A DNA stretch of 64,000 nucleotides from Coprinopsis marcescibilis (taxonomy: Eukaryota; Basidiomycota; Agaricomycetes; Agaricales; Psathyrellaceae). The DNA lies in contig ML210171.1 of assembly GCA_004369085.1 (NCBI GenBank), forward strand, positions 4,904 to 68,903, written 5' to 3'. This document shows positions 1 through 11,197 of this stretch, in pieces. Within the stretch, counting starts at the first letter, position 1. Each line of letters starts with the position of its first letter. Position numbers and translations under genes: made by a program. Under the pieces are notes generated by a model. It did no database searches. It was not told the DNA's origin and worked only from the letters and a program-made list of their open reading frames with translations.

Positions 1-1485
1 CCCTCTTCCCGTCACACCGCTTTATCTGGAGCCTGCTGTTATCGCAGTTTAGCATGCTCACCTTTGCCTTTACCCACAGTTTCTTCTTCCAACATTTACT
101 TTCTAGCAAGTTACAATGGTATCGTATACGCGGAAATTTCCGAAGTCTGTTGTAAGCAACGAAATATATTTCCTCAATTCCTGGATGCCGTAGCGAAGCA
201 AGGCAGTTCTTCAAGTTGTACAAAGATATTCGATCGCTGGAAACTCAAGTCACGTTAGTCAGCACTTCAGTTGTTCCTGCGAGGGCGCTCGCCACCGTAT
301 CATGAACATTTGGAAGGTTGCTGAATTGTGACGGACAGTGTCCTAATCACATTGGTCTCCAGGTCTGCCCGGAGGGCCTTACCTATACTACTTGGCGACG
401 TATATAACATCATTTTAGCGCAGAACCTTTCGATCCATGAGAACTTGTGCAGTGAGCGCTTGGCAGTGCAGTGAGCGCTTGGCAGTGCGCGGCATTTGAA
501 TTTGGTTTGATGGCAACTTTATGCACGGCGGCGTGCCAAGTGGGTCTTTTGGGGCACGAACCACCAGTGACCACATTCACATTCAAGTCGCTTCTGTTGT
601 TTACCGAGCAGCATCGAAGCTGAGGGCCAGGACGAGCAATCATCGACATTGCGCGATAAGGAATACTACAGTCGTTGCTCTAGACACTGGCTCTCTACGA
701 TGTGGCGAGTTGCAGACGGCACTCAGGGTCCAAATTCGTCCAATACACCGATGGCGGACTTGGAAACATTCTTCGCATCCAGGAGAACGCTATTTTGGAA
801 GTGTGATTGCTTGGAAGAAGCAAGAAGCAGCTATACAGAGCGGTTTACTACGTATCGCCGCCCATAACATGCCTGCGCTAATGTGCACTTTTGAGCCCGG
901 TCTGCTCCCTTGTCGTTCGCGGGACTTACGGGCGGTAGGGGAAGGGTTGGGGAGAAGAGGAGCAGGTGCATGGGGTTTCTACTTCAATGCTGATATGATG
1001 CACATCGAGAACTCAACAGTCAAGAAAGCACTACACTACGAACGGCAAGTCTTTCACTGCAGTCAACTTATTATGATCCCTGTACTAACTTGATAATGCT
1101 TCTGTTCACTTACCTTGGTTAGGCGCCCGGGTATGGTCGATTAATCGCGCCTTACCGAGCACATATGTCGTCACCCACCTAGAGAACATACTATATCTGA
1201 CGGTTTCCCAGAGCACCCAGAGAGAGATTGGGGCATCTCTCATGATGTTGATCATACGACAATGCATCGATTGCGCTGGAAGGATTCTTTACCACAAGCT
1301 GCATACTGAAGCCACATTGTACCGTGGGTCGAGCATCAAGAAGTTGAAATATTTCAAGCTGAAATTCCCGCAGCTCACATGGAAGAAATTTCGTACACAC
1401 GATGTATCCTAGTGTTCCGGACTTCTTATGGTTCTTACTATATCTGAATGCCTTGACATTCCCCGAGGCGTCTTACAGCTAAAAG
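1..1485. other. Stretch without a supportable gene
   Basis: Several open frames occur on both strands, the longest about 190 codons at 521-1093 on the plus strand, but none has a recognisable domain, a matching splice pattern or a signal peptide. The only clear structure is a perfect 19-bp tandem duplication at 447-484. The 3' end is the upstream region of the first M43 protease. Confidence 0.5.
447..484. repeat. Perfect 19-bp tandem repeat, two copies
   Basis: The unit GTGCAGTGAGCGCTTGGCA occurs at 447-465 and again, unchanged, at 466-484, followed by a partial third start (GTGC). It lies outside any gene I can support. It looks like a recent replication-slippage duplication; no function is implied. 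Confidence 0.85.
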
Positions 1486-1491
1486 TATAAA
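1486..1491 (+). promoter_or_regulatory. Candidate TATA box of M43 protease copy 1
   Basis: TATAAA lies 61 bp upstream of the start codon at 1547. The other three protease copies have a TATA-like element 47-66 bp before their start codons, so the shared position supports a real core-promoter element. Confidence 0.5.
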
Positions 1492-1546
1492 TGCCCATGG
1501 TATGTCACCACCTTCCAATACGTTCTTTCTACAGGTTATTTTCATA

Positions 1547-2778
1547 ATGAAGCTCTCCCTCTGGACTGTGGCTTCTTTTGCACTCCTTTTTGGTGTTCAA
1601 GGGAATCCAGAGGCAGAGTCCAATACCGCCCCCAGGGATTCAGTGAGCCTATTGGAGACGTACGTAATATGCCTGTTTTATATTTCAAAAACTGCTCATT
1701 TTGATTTATTCTGGACACAGAGAGTGCCTGACGCCAGACTTAGGGGTCGCAGAGATTTCTCGAGTAGAACTGGAGCTCCAAGCTTTGCGAAGAGCAAAGC
1801 CAGTCCATAGAGTGGCAGATGTCGTCTTCCCAGTGTATTATCACATATTGCATCGGGATCAAACCTTTGCTGGAGGTTATCTCTCGTGAGTACTCCATCT
1901 TGTTTGCTCAGCTACAGAATCAGATAAATCGTGCCTAATTAGCGATGCACAAGTCCACGCCGCCATCAATGAGCTGAACGGCGGATTTTCTACCTCAGGC
2001 TTCAGCTTCAGACTGGACGGTATTCGAAGGTGGAACAATGCCACCTGGTTCGAACGAGTTGACGGTGCTTCCGAGAATGCGTGCGTCCGGAGATTTGGCT
2101 GCTCCAACATCCCACTGATCATGAGACACTGATGCGCAGGGCTGTCGAGAGAGAGATGAAACGAAGGACCCGAATCGGTGGTGCAACCACACTCAACGTA
2201 TGGACCTCTGGGTAAATACACCATCTCTACATGCTCATCAGTTGGTGTGACTCACGCAACGCTATGATAGTATGACCAGGGCAAATGGATACGCTACCTT
2301 TCCCACGAACTATGCGGCCAACCCAACTAACGATGGCGTGGTGGTTAAGTGGGATGTCATCCCTGGAAACAACAACCCTAGACGTTCTGGCAAGACGATC
2401 ACACACGAAGCTGGTCATTGGGCGGGCTTGTATCATACCTTTCAAGTGCGTTGAAAGTGCCACTCCTCGAGACACTCAACTGAGCTTGCGTCATTGAACC
2501 CAGGGAGGCTGCACTGGAAGTGGCGACTCTGTAGCCGACACGCCCGCGCAGGGAACTCCAACGGACAGCACCGCGGGATGTGGTCCTAGGGATACCTGCC
2601 CAAATTTACCCGGGCAGGACCCCGTGTGTAAGTGTCTCCTTGAGCATCTATACTAAGACTACTGATCTAGACCCCGGTAGTTAACATTATGGACTACTCG
2701 TCAGACGAGTGTAGGAACCATTTCACACAGGGACAGATCGATCGAATGTGGGACTTGGTGTCTGCATATAGACTCTAA
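1547..2778 (+). CDS. Secreted M43 metalloprotease, copy 1 (pappalysin/MEP1-like)
   Basis: Secreted zinc endopeptidase of the metzincin M43 family. Seven exons join cleanly: 1547-1659, 1721-1885, 1943-2080, 2140-2211, 2271-2445, 2504-2627, 2681-2778, giving 294 residues. The N-terminus (MKLSLWTVASFALLFGVQGN) is a typical signal peptide. The zinc-binding motif HEAGHWAGLYH lies near residues 208-218, with catalytic Glu209 and zinc ligands His208, His212 and His218. The Met-turn is in the MDYSSDEC segment encoded by the last exon. A cysteine-rich segment with conserved DTP and DTCP motifs lies between zinc motif and Met-turn. First of three tandem paralogs with the same intron phases. Family members degrade extracellular proteins; the substrate here is unknown. 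Confidence 0.92.
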
Positions 2779-3647
2779 CTGCTGTCATGTTGGGTCTGCG
2801 GCGCCATTCCGTAGCGAAGTTGAAAAGGAACCCTTGATCCAGCATATACATATGTACTTGCTGCGTTTCACTTATTTCTGGCATGATGTATGCATGTGAG
2901 CCATTCACCGATACAAATGTGGGTAGGCGTACCATTGTGTCGCTGAAACGATGGTCATGTTAGGAAATATGTCAGCCTTTGCTATCGGTTTGAGGTCCCC
3001 ACTACCACAGTCTTGATGCGTTGGGAACGGTACGCTTGATATTTCAGCCTCAGAACGGCGATAAAGAAGGTGGAATCTCCCCCACCAGATTACCGAGCTC
3101 GGATTTTTTGAAAGCTTTTATGATACCTGACACAGCCGGAGGCGGATTCCCTGCGACGATCACGGCGATAAATCCACGAACCAGCCGCCAGCACCGAGGC
3201 AGCTTTTGATACGTATTTTAAAGTACTAGATGTACTACTGTGGTGCAGTATCTACTCGCTCGTATAGGCTTCACCGTACTCGGAGAATTCTAGCTACTAA
3301 TATTGCTGCAAGTGTTGCTAATGTTGCAGCTCAGTACTGCACTGTGAGCTTTAGCACTTTAGCGCCCATGTGGACTTGTCGGAGTTTTCGCCTGCCCACA
3401 GTACTAGCCGAGCTAACCGACGTGACAAATATGCCCTAATAACGCTGGGTAGTCTCTGAGAAGAGTGCACCTACGTACTGAAACTGCTTCCACGACATGC
3501 GTGCGATATCATGATCCAGAGGTTTACGAGCAGTCTTTCCACGCGGCGGAAACTCTTCCAACGGCTAAACGTACGTATACAGATTGATTCCCGGGGTTCT
3601 TCGTCAGATTCACCGAGCTCTGCGGGTGTCATCTCGAACCTAGCTAC
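2779..3647. other. Intergenic spacer between M43 copies 1 and 2
   Basis: Short open frames at 2723-2935 (minus), 3021-3209 and 3230-3439 (plus) show no domain and no splice support. I see no mobile-element signature. The 3' end carries the copy 2 promoter. Confidence 0.5.
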
Positions 3648-3655
3648 TATAAAAG
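3648..3655 (+). promoter_or_regulatory. Candidate TATA box of M43 protease copy 2
   Basis: TATAAAAG lies 57 bp upstream of the start codon at 3705, the same spacing class as in the paralogs. Confidence 0.55.
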
Positions 3656-3704
3656 CCTGTGATATTTATCTATCTCTAGCCCAACTTCCTTTTCTACTCC
3701 GAAT

Positions 3705-4976
3705 ATGAGGCTTTTTCTCTGGTCTCTGGCATCTCTTGTGCTGCTCCTCGGCAATGTCATAGGGCAACACAATGGGCTAAACTCCACCAGCGCTGCCCCG
3801 AGTTCCAGTGACCCAGCACGGGATGCTTTGGGCTTTAAAACGTACGTCGCATCCATATGATCTCCTGCTGTACAATATCGCAATCTCTCTCAAATTATCT
3901 CTAGAGAGTGTTTAACACCAGATGTGGCCCCTGCGGATGCGGCTCGAGTAGAGAAGGAGTTCCAAGCCATAAGAAAAAACTCGCCATCGATTCAGAGAGC
4001 AGGCCTCGTCTTGCCGTTGTATTATCACATTCTATACCGGGACCTAACCTTTGATGGAGGATACCTCTCGTGAGTATCTCATGTAGTCTCAGCCACAAAA
4101 TTAGCTACTGGTATCTGACTGCTGTGGAAACCCATGCCCATTATATTTAGCGACGCGCAAGTCAACTCTGCCGTCAATATGCTAAACGATGGGTTCTCTG
4201 CCACGGGCATTAGCTTCAGACTGGACGGAATTCGAAGGTGGCACAACGCGACCTGGTTCCAACAAGTGGACGGTACTCCAGAGAATGTGTGCGTCTGCAA
4301 GTTTGGACCTCAACCATTCGAGACTGAGACACATTTTTACAGAGATATTGAAAGAGAAATGAAGCAAAGTACAAGGATCGGTGGGGCAACTACCCTCAAC
4401 GTGTGGACCTCTGGGTGAGTCGGTATCCAAGATATGTTCACGGAGCTATGCAGCTCATACAGCGCCTTAGAATGATTACGGCAGCTGGATACGCTGCCTT
4501 TCCTTGGAACTATGCGGCCAACCCTATTAACGATGGAGTAGTGATGAAGTGGGATGTCCTCCCTGGGAATGGCAACACGGTACGCTCCGGAAAGACAATT
4601 ACACATGAAGCTGGCCATTGGGCAGGCCTATTACATACCTTTCAAGTGCGTTTGAAAGCGTATCTACGAGATGTTAAGCTGAACTTTCATTCGTGAATCC
4701 AGGGAGGCTGTACGGGAGATGGCGATTTCGTAGCCGACACACCTGCGCAGGGAACTGCAACAGACTTCAACGGATGTGCTCCTCGGGATACCTGTCCCAG
4801 CTTGCCTGGGGAGGACCCTGTATGTAAGTACCGTTTTGGACCTCTTCTGACTCCAAGTATTAATACGAAACCATACAGTCAACTTTATGAACTACTCATC
4901 AGACGAGTGCAGGAACCACTTCACCTGGGGACAGATCGATAAGATGTGGGCGGCTATTGCTGCATGGCGCCTTTGA
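3705..4976 (+). CDS. Secreted M43 metalloprotease, copy 2
   Basis: Paralog of the upstream protease. Exons 3705-3841, 3905-4069, 4151-4288, 4343-4414, 4471-4645, 4703-4823 and 4879-4976 give 301 residues. The N-terminal hydrophobic segment (MRLFLWSLASLVLLLGNVIG) is a signal peptide. The zinc motif HEAGHWAGLLH has catalytic Glu at about residue 217 and His ligands near 216, 220 and 226; the Met-turn is MNYSSDEC. Exons 2 to 5 are the same length as in copies 1 and 3 (165, 138, 72 and 175 nt), so the duplication happened after the intron pattern was fixed. The propeptide region before the ECLTP segment is the most variable part. All key residues are present, so it should be active. Confidence 0.92.
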
Positions 4977-5726
4977 TCGGAGGTCGGAGGAGTCTCCGGG
5001 GACAGGAGGGGTATGCAAGGAGAATCATTTCTAGGGCGAAATTAAGATAAACCACAGATATGTATATGATTTCTTTAGTATCATTATATACATTGGAGCA
5101 ATACGCTTAACTGCGCTCTCAAGCTCTGGGCGCTAATTGAAAAAAATCTCTGTATGGGCGGCGAACAGCTCAGAATGGATACATGCCCGTATGCGCACAT
5201 CCGAGGATTGAATTTCTTACACCACATTACACTTAATTAACCTGGAGTAATCACAGGGCCGATCGCAGCGGGACGGTAGCGCAATAGTAGCACCTACTAA
5301 TTACATTCTCCATCTCATACCGGGAACACGCGACCTGGCAAATGGCCAACTAAGGACCGAGCAAAGTTGTATGACATGCTGCAGCCCCAACTCGCGTCAT
5401 TCCGATCTAATAATCGAGTTACAAATTGGTAGAGCACCAAGCTCGGAAGCTGCTCTGGCGGCATACACTGACGCGGGAAATGATTAATGATTCTTTTATG
5501 GGGCGCTCGAGTTCCTTCGTTTTGCCTTAACTTGAAATTTCTTTTGCCTCATGCTCTCGGTTCAATCTCGGCCTCCTTCCGTTTGACATTCAAAATGTTA
5601 TGTTTGATCCCGTAATTTCTCTGTTGTTCTAAAGCCAAAGTTAAGTATACGTACTTGTGTGTCGGGGGGTGTGGCCTGGTGTGGCGGCCTCATGGTGGCA
5701 CTTGAAACCGAGTAAGATTCCGGCTC
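4977..5726. other. Intergenic spacer between M43 copies 2 and 3
   Basis: No coding sequence, RNA gene or transposon ends recognised. The last part is presumably the promoter of copy 3. Confidence 0.5.
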
Positions 5727-5734
5727 TATATTAA
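5727..5734 (+). promoter_or_regulatory. Candidate TATA-like element of M43 protease copy 3
   Basis: TATATTAA lies 47 bp upstream of the start codon at 5774. It is a weaker match than in copies 1, 2 and 4 but sits at the equivalent place. Confidence 0.4.
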
Positions 5735-5773
5735 CGACCGCTTCTGCTAAGCCTTGTCATCCTGTCTTTTCCC

Positions 5774-6998
5774 ATGAAGCTATTTCTCTTTGCTCTTGCT
5801 TCTCTTGCCTTTTCTTATGGCTCCGTTGGAGGGCAAGGGATAGATGCCGCGAACAACGACCCATCTCAAATTGATTCGGCACTGGAGACCCAGCTGTACG
5901 TATCATCAGCTTTTTCGTGCTTTACAAACTGTTGACATCGTTCTAGCGAGTGTCTTACTCCAGACGCAAGCCCAGCAGAGGCTGCTCAAATAGAGCGAGA
6001 GTTTCGCGCTTCCCCAAGATCAAATTCAGTCCAGAGAGCTGTACCCCTAGTTTTCCCGCTGTTTTATCATGTTTTGCACAGAGACGAAACCTTTTCTGGT
6101 GGATATCTGTCGTAAGTATATCTCCTTTTCTAATGATTCCCCAACTTGCGTCTAATTTCTACTTAGAGACGCACAAGTTCACGCTGCCGTTGATTTGCTC
6201 AACGATGGATTTGCTGCCTCGAGAATTCGTTTCAGACTAGATGGGATTAGGAGATGGCGTAATGCAACATGGTTCCAATCGGTCGATGGCAGTGCGGAGA
6301 ATAGGTGCGTTGCTGAGCTCCCACATTCTGACAGACTGGTGCTGACGATATGCGTATACAGCGCTATTGAACGAGAAATGAAAGAGCACACCCGAATTGG
6401 CGGTTCCAACACTCTGAACGTATGGACGAGTGGGTGAGCTGGCATCTTCTAATTTTCCGCAGATCTTTGCAGCTCATATGCCACTTGAGGATGACGAGGG
6501 CAGCTGGATATGCAACATTTCCCTGGAGCTATGCAACCAACAGTGTCAATGATGGTGTCGTGATGAAGTGGGATGTCATCCCCGGAGGCAACAGCGTAAT
6601 ACGCTCGGGGAAGACGATCACTCATGAAGCTGGTCATTGGGTGGGCCTCTGGCATACATTCCAGGTGAGTTAAGGCATTCCGGGCTCAGCTTGGGTGTAT
6701 TCTAATCCTTGAATTCAGGGCGGCTGTACTGGAGATGGTGACTTCGTAGGCGACACACCTGCACATACCGCAACGGACTTCAACGGTTGTGGAACCAGGG
6801 ACACTTGCCCAGATCGGCCCGGGGAGGACCCTGTGTGTAAGTGTCACTCTCATTTTCACCAGTTTCAATATACTGAGGTACAACCACCAACCCCCAGCGA
6901 ATCTTATGAACTACTCGTCAGACGAGTGTAGAAATCAATTCTCTCGGGGGCAGATAGAGAGGATGTGGGCGATGATTTTTACCTATCGACTGTTGTGA
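5774..6998 (+). CDS. Secreted M43 metalloprotease, copy 3
   Basis: Third tandem paralog. Exons 5774-5895, 5947-6111, 6167-6304, 6362-6433, 6490-6664, 6719-6836 and 6898-6998 give 296 residues. Signal peptide MKLFLFALASLAFSYGSVGG, then a short propeptide, then the catalytic domain with HEAGHWVGLWH (His211, Glu212, His215, His221) and the MNYSSDEC Met-turn. Intron positions match copies 1 and 2. The C-terminus ends in an extra leucine relative to copy 1. The gene is convergent with the F-box/NTase-like gene downstream. No broken frame or lost catalytic residue is visible. Confidence 0.92.
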
Positions 6999-7459
6999 TA
7001 CATATACCTCTAATGTCTAGTCAAACTACTTGTTAACATATTCATAGACCTGATCACAACGAAGGTACACGAGGTTTCTGCCAGATATGGGGATTCTCGC
7101 GCTGTACTGCTGTTCCAAAAGGCTGGGCGCTTATTTATCTATACGCAACTACCTATCGCACCCGTTGCGGACCTCGCCAGCGTCGGGGTTAACAGGCACG
7201 TAGAGACACTCATCTAGCTCCAGAGACTTAGATCTCATACTGAAGGTGGGGTCACGGGCGACGGGACATGCATTAGTGTTTGAGTGGACAGTCAGCAAGG
7301 AAGCTACCGCACCCCACGATAGATAGGCTTCGTTCTGGCTGGCAATCGGTTTAGCTTATCGAAATATTCGCGATATTTGTTCAATACCCCGCCATCCCAC
7401 CTAGTGGTATAACAAATTATTGAGATTAAATCGGAAAATGGCAATCTAGCCGAGTGCAC
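6999..7459. other. Convergent intergenic region
   Basis: Lies between the 3' ends of M43 copy 3 (plus) and the F-box/NTase-like gene (minus). No open frame, repeat or RNA gene that I can support. Confidence 0.5.
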
Positions 7460-8638
7460 TCACCACGCCCAAAGTTCATTATCTTTAGCAGACTCACAGC
7501 CTAACCCTTCCAACTCCAGCATCCTAAACTGCATTTCCCCCTGTTTTGCCAGAAATCTCACTATCAAGCGAAGTAGCGTGGAGTCACCGACCATATAGTG
7601 GTACTTCAGCAGCTTCGAGACGATGAATGCGCCCGTTGTATTGTTGATTTTGCCCTCTTTGTCGAATTTCCAACTGTTAGCCAAAGAAGGGTCGTTTTCC
7701 AAAGCGATGGAACACTGCGTAATTTTGCGGACAGGAAGGTCGAGTTCTCCCAGAGGGATGCGCCAAGTATGTGAGTCAAGAACCCATCGGATTTCTCCAG
7801 CGCGGAAGATGTCCTTCGACTTTGACCCCAAAATAGTGACATCGGTAACGATCGCCCAACCCCGAGCGCGATACTTGCTCAAGCAGCGGAGTTCTTTGTC
7901 GGTGATTGCAGCGTTAGAAGCAGCAATCCGATCGTCGAACGTAGCGCGAGGGTACAGCGAATACGCTCCTTCATACGTAATAAAATTCATGACGACAGCT
8001 GAAATAAAAACGTGTAAGCATCATGGTATTCAGTAAAGGTCAAATCAAGCGAGCATACTCGAATGGAAGCAAGTAATGGCGTGGAAGGGACTACGCCTAG
8101 CTGCAATGAGCTGGACGACTAGAGGCCCTTTCCTAAACTCGTAAACTCCCGCAATCCCAGTAGTTTTGTAGCTCGTCCCTCGCACATAGTCGTCGGGGAT
8201 CTCGTCTTCGAGAAGGTCATCCACAGACTCGGAGAAATCTGGGCTTTGTTCGGTGGAGCAATAGGAGTAACCTTGGCTGAGTATCCACTTGCCCACCTCC
8301 CTAGCTCCTCGACGCGGCGTGTATAAGTCCAAATCGGAGTCGGGGTAGAAGACGCGATCCAAAAACTGCAGCGCGCTGGAGCCGGAGATAAGGGTCGCGG
8401 TCCTGGCTTGCAATCGACGAAAAAGGTTGGGATCGGGGAAAAACCGAAGGAGGAGTTTGTCTATGTTGTATCCACGGGAGAAAAAGTCGTTTACAGCTTC
8501 TCGAGCAGTCTTGCAGGTCCTTGCAAGCCGCACTGAATCGCCCGGTTCCAGTCCCGAGAGGATGATATCGTAAATGGGGGCGATTGACAGGATTTCGCGG
8601 TGCCTGTTCCTAATGTTGCGATGGTGGTGACAGAACAT
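7460..8638 (-). CDS. F-box-like protein with nucleotidyltransferase-like motif, copy 1
   Basis: Two exons, 8638-8059 and 7998-7460, give 372 residues; the intron (GTATGC...TTTCAG) restores the frame seen in the paralog at 37.2-38.5 kb. Residues 22-44 (IYDIILSGLEPGDSVRLART) resemble the core of an F-box, the SCF-ligase adaptor that binds Skp1. Residues 85-106 read SGSSALQFLDR...SDLDLY: a Gly-Ser pair (86-87) followed by Asp-x-Asp (102, 104), the spacing of the hG[GS]...DhD signature of polymerase-beta-type nucleotidyltransferases. I cannot see a clear third carboxylate; the later strand reads VVQLIAA. It may bind a nucleotide without catalysis, or the resemblance may be structural only. Function unknown. 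Confidence 0.75.
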
Positions 8639-8824
8639 GTTGCACGGTTGAAAAGCACCTTAAGAAGGGGACGGTTGTTGTGGATTGAAAATGATTTTTA
8701 TACGATCTTGGTCCGTGCACATTAATAATCACATGATCTGTGACCATCGCGTCTTGGATTGTCACGCTCCCGAGTCCAAGAGAGTCATGCAGGTTCTCCT
8801 TGGAATGACCAGATCGAACGAAAT

Positions 8825-10917
8825 ATGTCTGATACTCGACCACCCGTTGCGCCGTTACCACCCAGGTGGAAGCCAAATCACGACCCAGCGAGTATTGTGA
8901 TCCCAGGGCTCGACACAAATGCCTCGGTGACTGATCAAATTGAGCAAATTGAGCAACTGATCACCATCAAGCTGCAGGTACGCGATATTCGTGTTTTCAT
9001 AGTGTTCTCAATTGAAATATGGGCAGAACATCGACGAGGACTTCTCCAAGATACACAACGTTCTTGCCAGCAGGATATTACCTTCGGTGAAGCGATATGC
9101 GATTGGGACAATGCCAGTGCGAGAGGCAGCAAAGGTACATAATCATAATGCGTATACCGGCTATCCACTCACTAACGATTGTAATTTAGTTTTGGACGTC
9201 CTTCTACGAGCAAGCTGCTCAAATACGGATACCAACCTTTGACGACCACTCGACTGTCAATGACGTTGATTCGGAGCGCGAGGAAACCACAGCCGAAGGA
9301 GATGATCGTTCCATCGGCAACCAAGAGTCGCAAGCTAATGACTCTATAATCGACCCAAGTATGTCACAACAGGATGCATCATTCGCTCCTAGTCAAGCAG
9401 CATTCTCTTCAACACCCGCGACAGCCCGAGCTGCGTCTGAGATGGATAGCTTTGCGAGCCATGGTTCGAACGATCCTTCTTGGGCCACCTCGATGCAGTC
9501 TCCTTTATTCCGCCTCAAGAGCGAGATCGAAAACTTCTCAACAGAGGACAGTGGCGATTACACTCCAGCACCTGCCTCCACTTCCTCGTCCATGATTCCT
9601 CCAACTCCCGATCGAACGGACGTGACGATTCTTCCACCTTCGACCAAAGGAAAGGGCAAAGCCAAAGAAGCCGGCCCTCTGCTCAGAAACGTGCTGCGCC
9701 ACAATCTATACAACGCCAAGCAGGCGGACGAATTCGACAACAAGCCCGTCTCGCCATTGAAGTTCAAGGCGAAGCCCAAGACACCAGTCGTCCCCAAAAC
9801 ATACAACCCATACCTCCCTCCAGATACCGATCCTAATTCCTGGAGCGGCATAGTCGATCTGACTGACTCCTCAGTCACTACCCCGCACAAATATCGTACA
9901 GGGAAGAAGCCCGCTTCGCACCGGAAAGCCAAAACACCCCACGAATCAGATTCGGACGATTCATTCGATGGCCTACCAAAGGGGATGTCGCCGCCTGTCC
10001 TAATGTCCCCTGCGCGACCTCCGCGATCTTCAGCGGAGCTCGGACTCTTGAAGTTAGGCCAGAGCCCCACGAAGCAAGCAGCCATGCGCATTGGCGAAGA
10101 CTTGGTGCGGTCTGTTCAGCCAGTGAGCGCGTACAAATCAAGGGGTTACTATGGCATCTCTGATAATGCCGTCGAGTCGAGTATGAGCACTGTCACAAGT
10201 CCACCTTCGTTGACGCGATACGCACGCGCAGACACAAGCGACAGCGTTGCCGACTCAACTTTGGAAAGCATGCTTCGGCGTGCAGGGTTGGAGCCCTCTT
10301 CCAATACCTCAGGGACCATCTCCACTCCAGGTCGCCTGCGTGGAAATCGGTTCGGCGGCCATGCAATGTTCCCCAGTGACGATAGCCAGAGCGAAGATGA
10401 CAGCTTACCAATTCCGAATCCATTGTTCAGTTCCAATTATATGGAGGGCCAAGATGATCTGGACGACCTCGACTCTGACGAAGACTCTCTGGAGATGGAC
10501 GAGCTGAACAATACGGCACACCCGTCCGCGGCGTTCCTCATGGCGTCTCAAGGTCGACCGGGAGCCGACGACTCGTTTGGGTCATCAAATCACTCAAGCG
10601 ACTCACTCACGGACGAACTTGAAGGTGTCGGCGGACTTGTGCCTGTGCATCCGTTTGCGAACGTTGTGGAGGACGACGGATATGACGATGACTCGTTGGA
10701 CTACGACGACCAGCCTCAGACAGAAACTTTATTCGGGGTGCCTCCTGCTCAGAGACAGGCATTTGAAGCTCAGAAGCATGCGCAGGGAGGGTTGCGAATG
10801 CTTGGGCAAAACTTGATGGACGATACCATCGGTGCTCGAATTGTTTCCGGCGATGCTGGAGGCGTGGACGAAAGTCCAACGCCTGCCTGGGGAGCGTCAG
10901 GGCCTTTAAAGCGTTAG
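8825..10917 (+). CDS. ASK1: DASH/DAM1 complex subunit ASK1
   Basis: Outer-kinetochore protein that helps the DASH ring couple kinetochores to spindle microtubules. Exons 8825-8977, 9027-9134 and 9190-10917 give 662 residues. The conserved ASK1 domain is at the N-terminus, across all three exons: the EQIEQLITIKLQ helix, then NIDEDFSKIHNVLASRILPS, then FWTSFYEQAAQIRIP, matching the family's short helical region. The rest is long, disordered, acidic and rich in Ser-Pro/Thr-Pro sites, as expected for a mitotic kinase substrate. The start was chosen because upstream frames lack conservation and the domain begins about 40 residues in. It is divergent from the minus-strand F-box/NTase-like gene with about 190 bp between starts. 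Confidence 0.88.
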
Positions 10918-11197
10918 ACCTCTCGGGAAATAGTATCATCTCAACATTCGTAGATACCCCTGTACATAAGTACAGAAATTTCAATTGGTTAGCTTCGCGT
11001 CTTCTACGACTATATTGAAAAGCCCCTAACTGTTGAGAATCCGCGGTCATGTGGTTTTTGGGCCAAGCAGATCAAATGTCCTCCGAATCAGTGTACTTTG
11101 CTTTCAACCACATTCACTGACCCAGGTCCAGGGTACTTTTCTTCCATTTCCTAGTACATCCTCTCCAAGGTTATAGGCCGCTATTTTCATAGAACCT

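Noticed and set aside
521..1093. 190-codon plus-strand open frame
   Set aside because: No domain, no signal peptide, no splice-linked continuation; composition like translated noncoding DNA.
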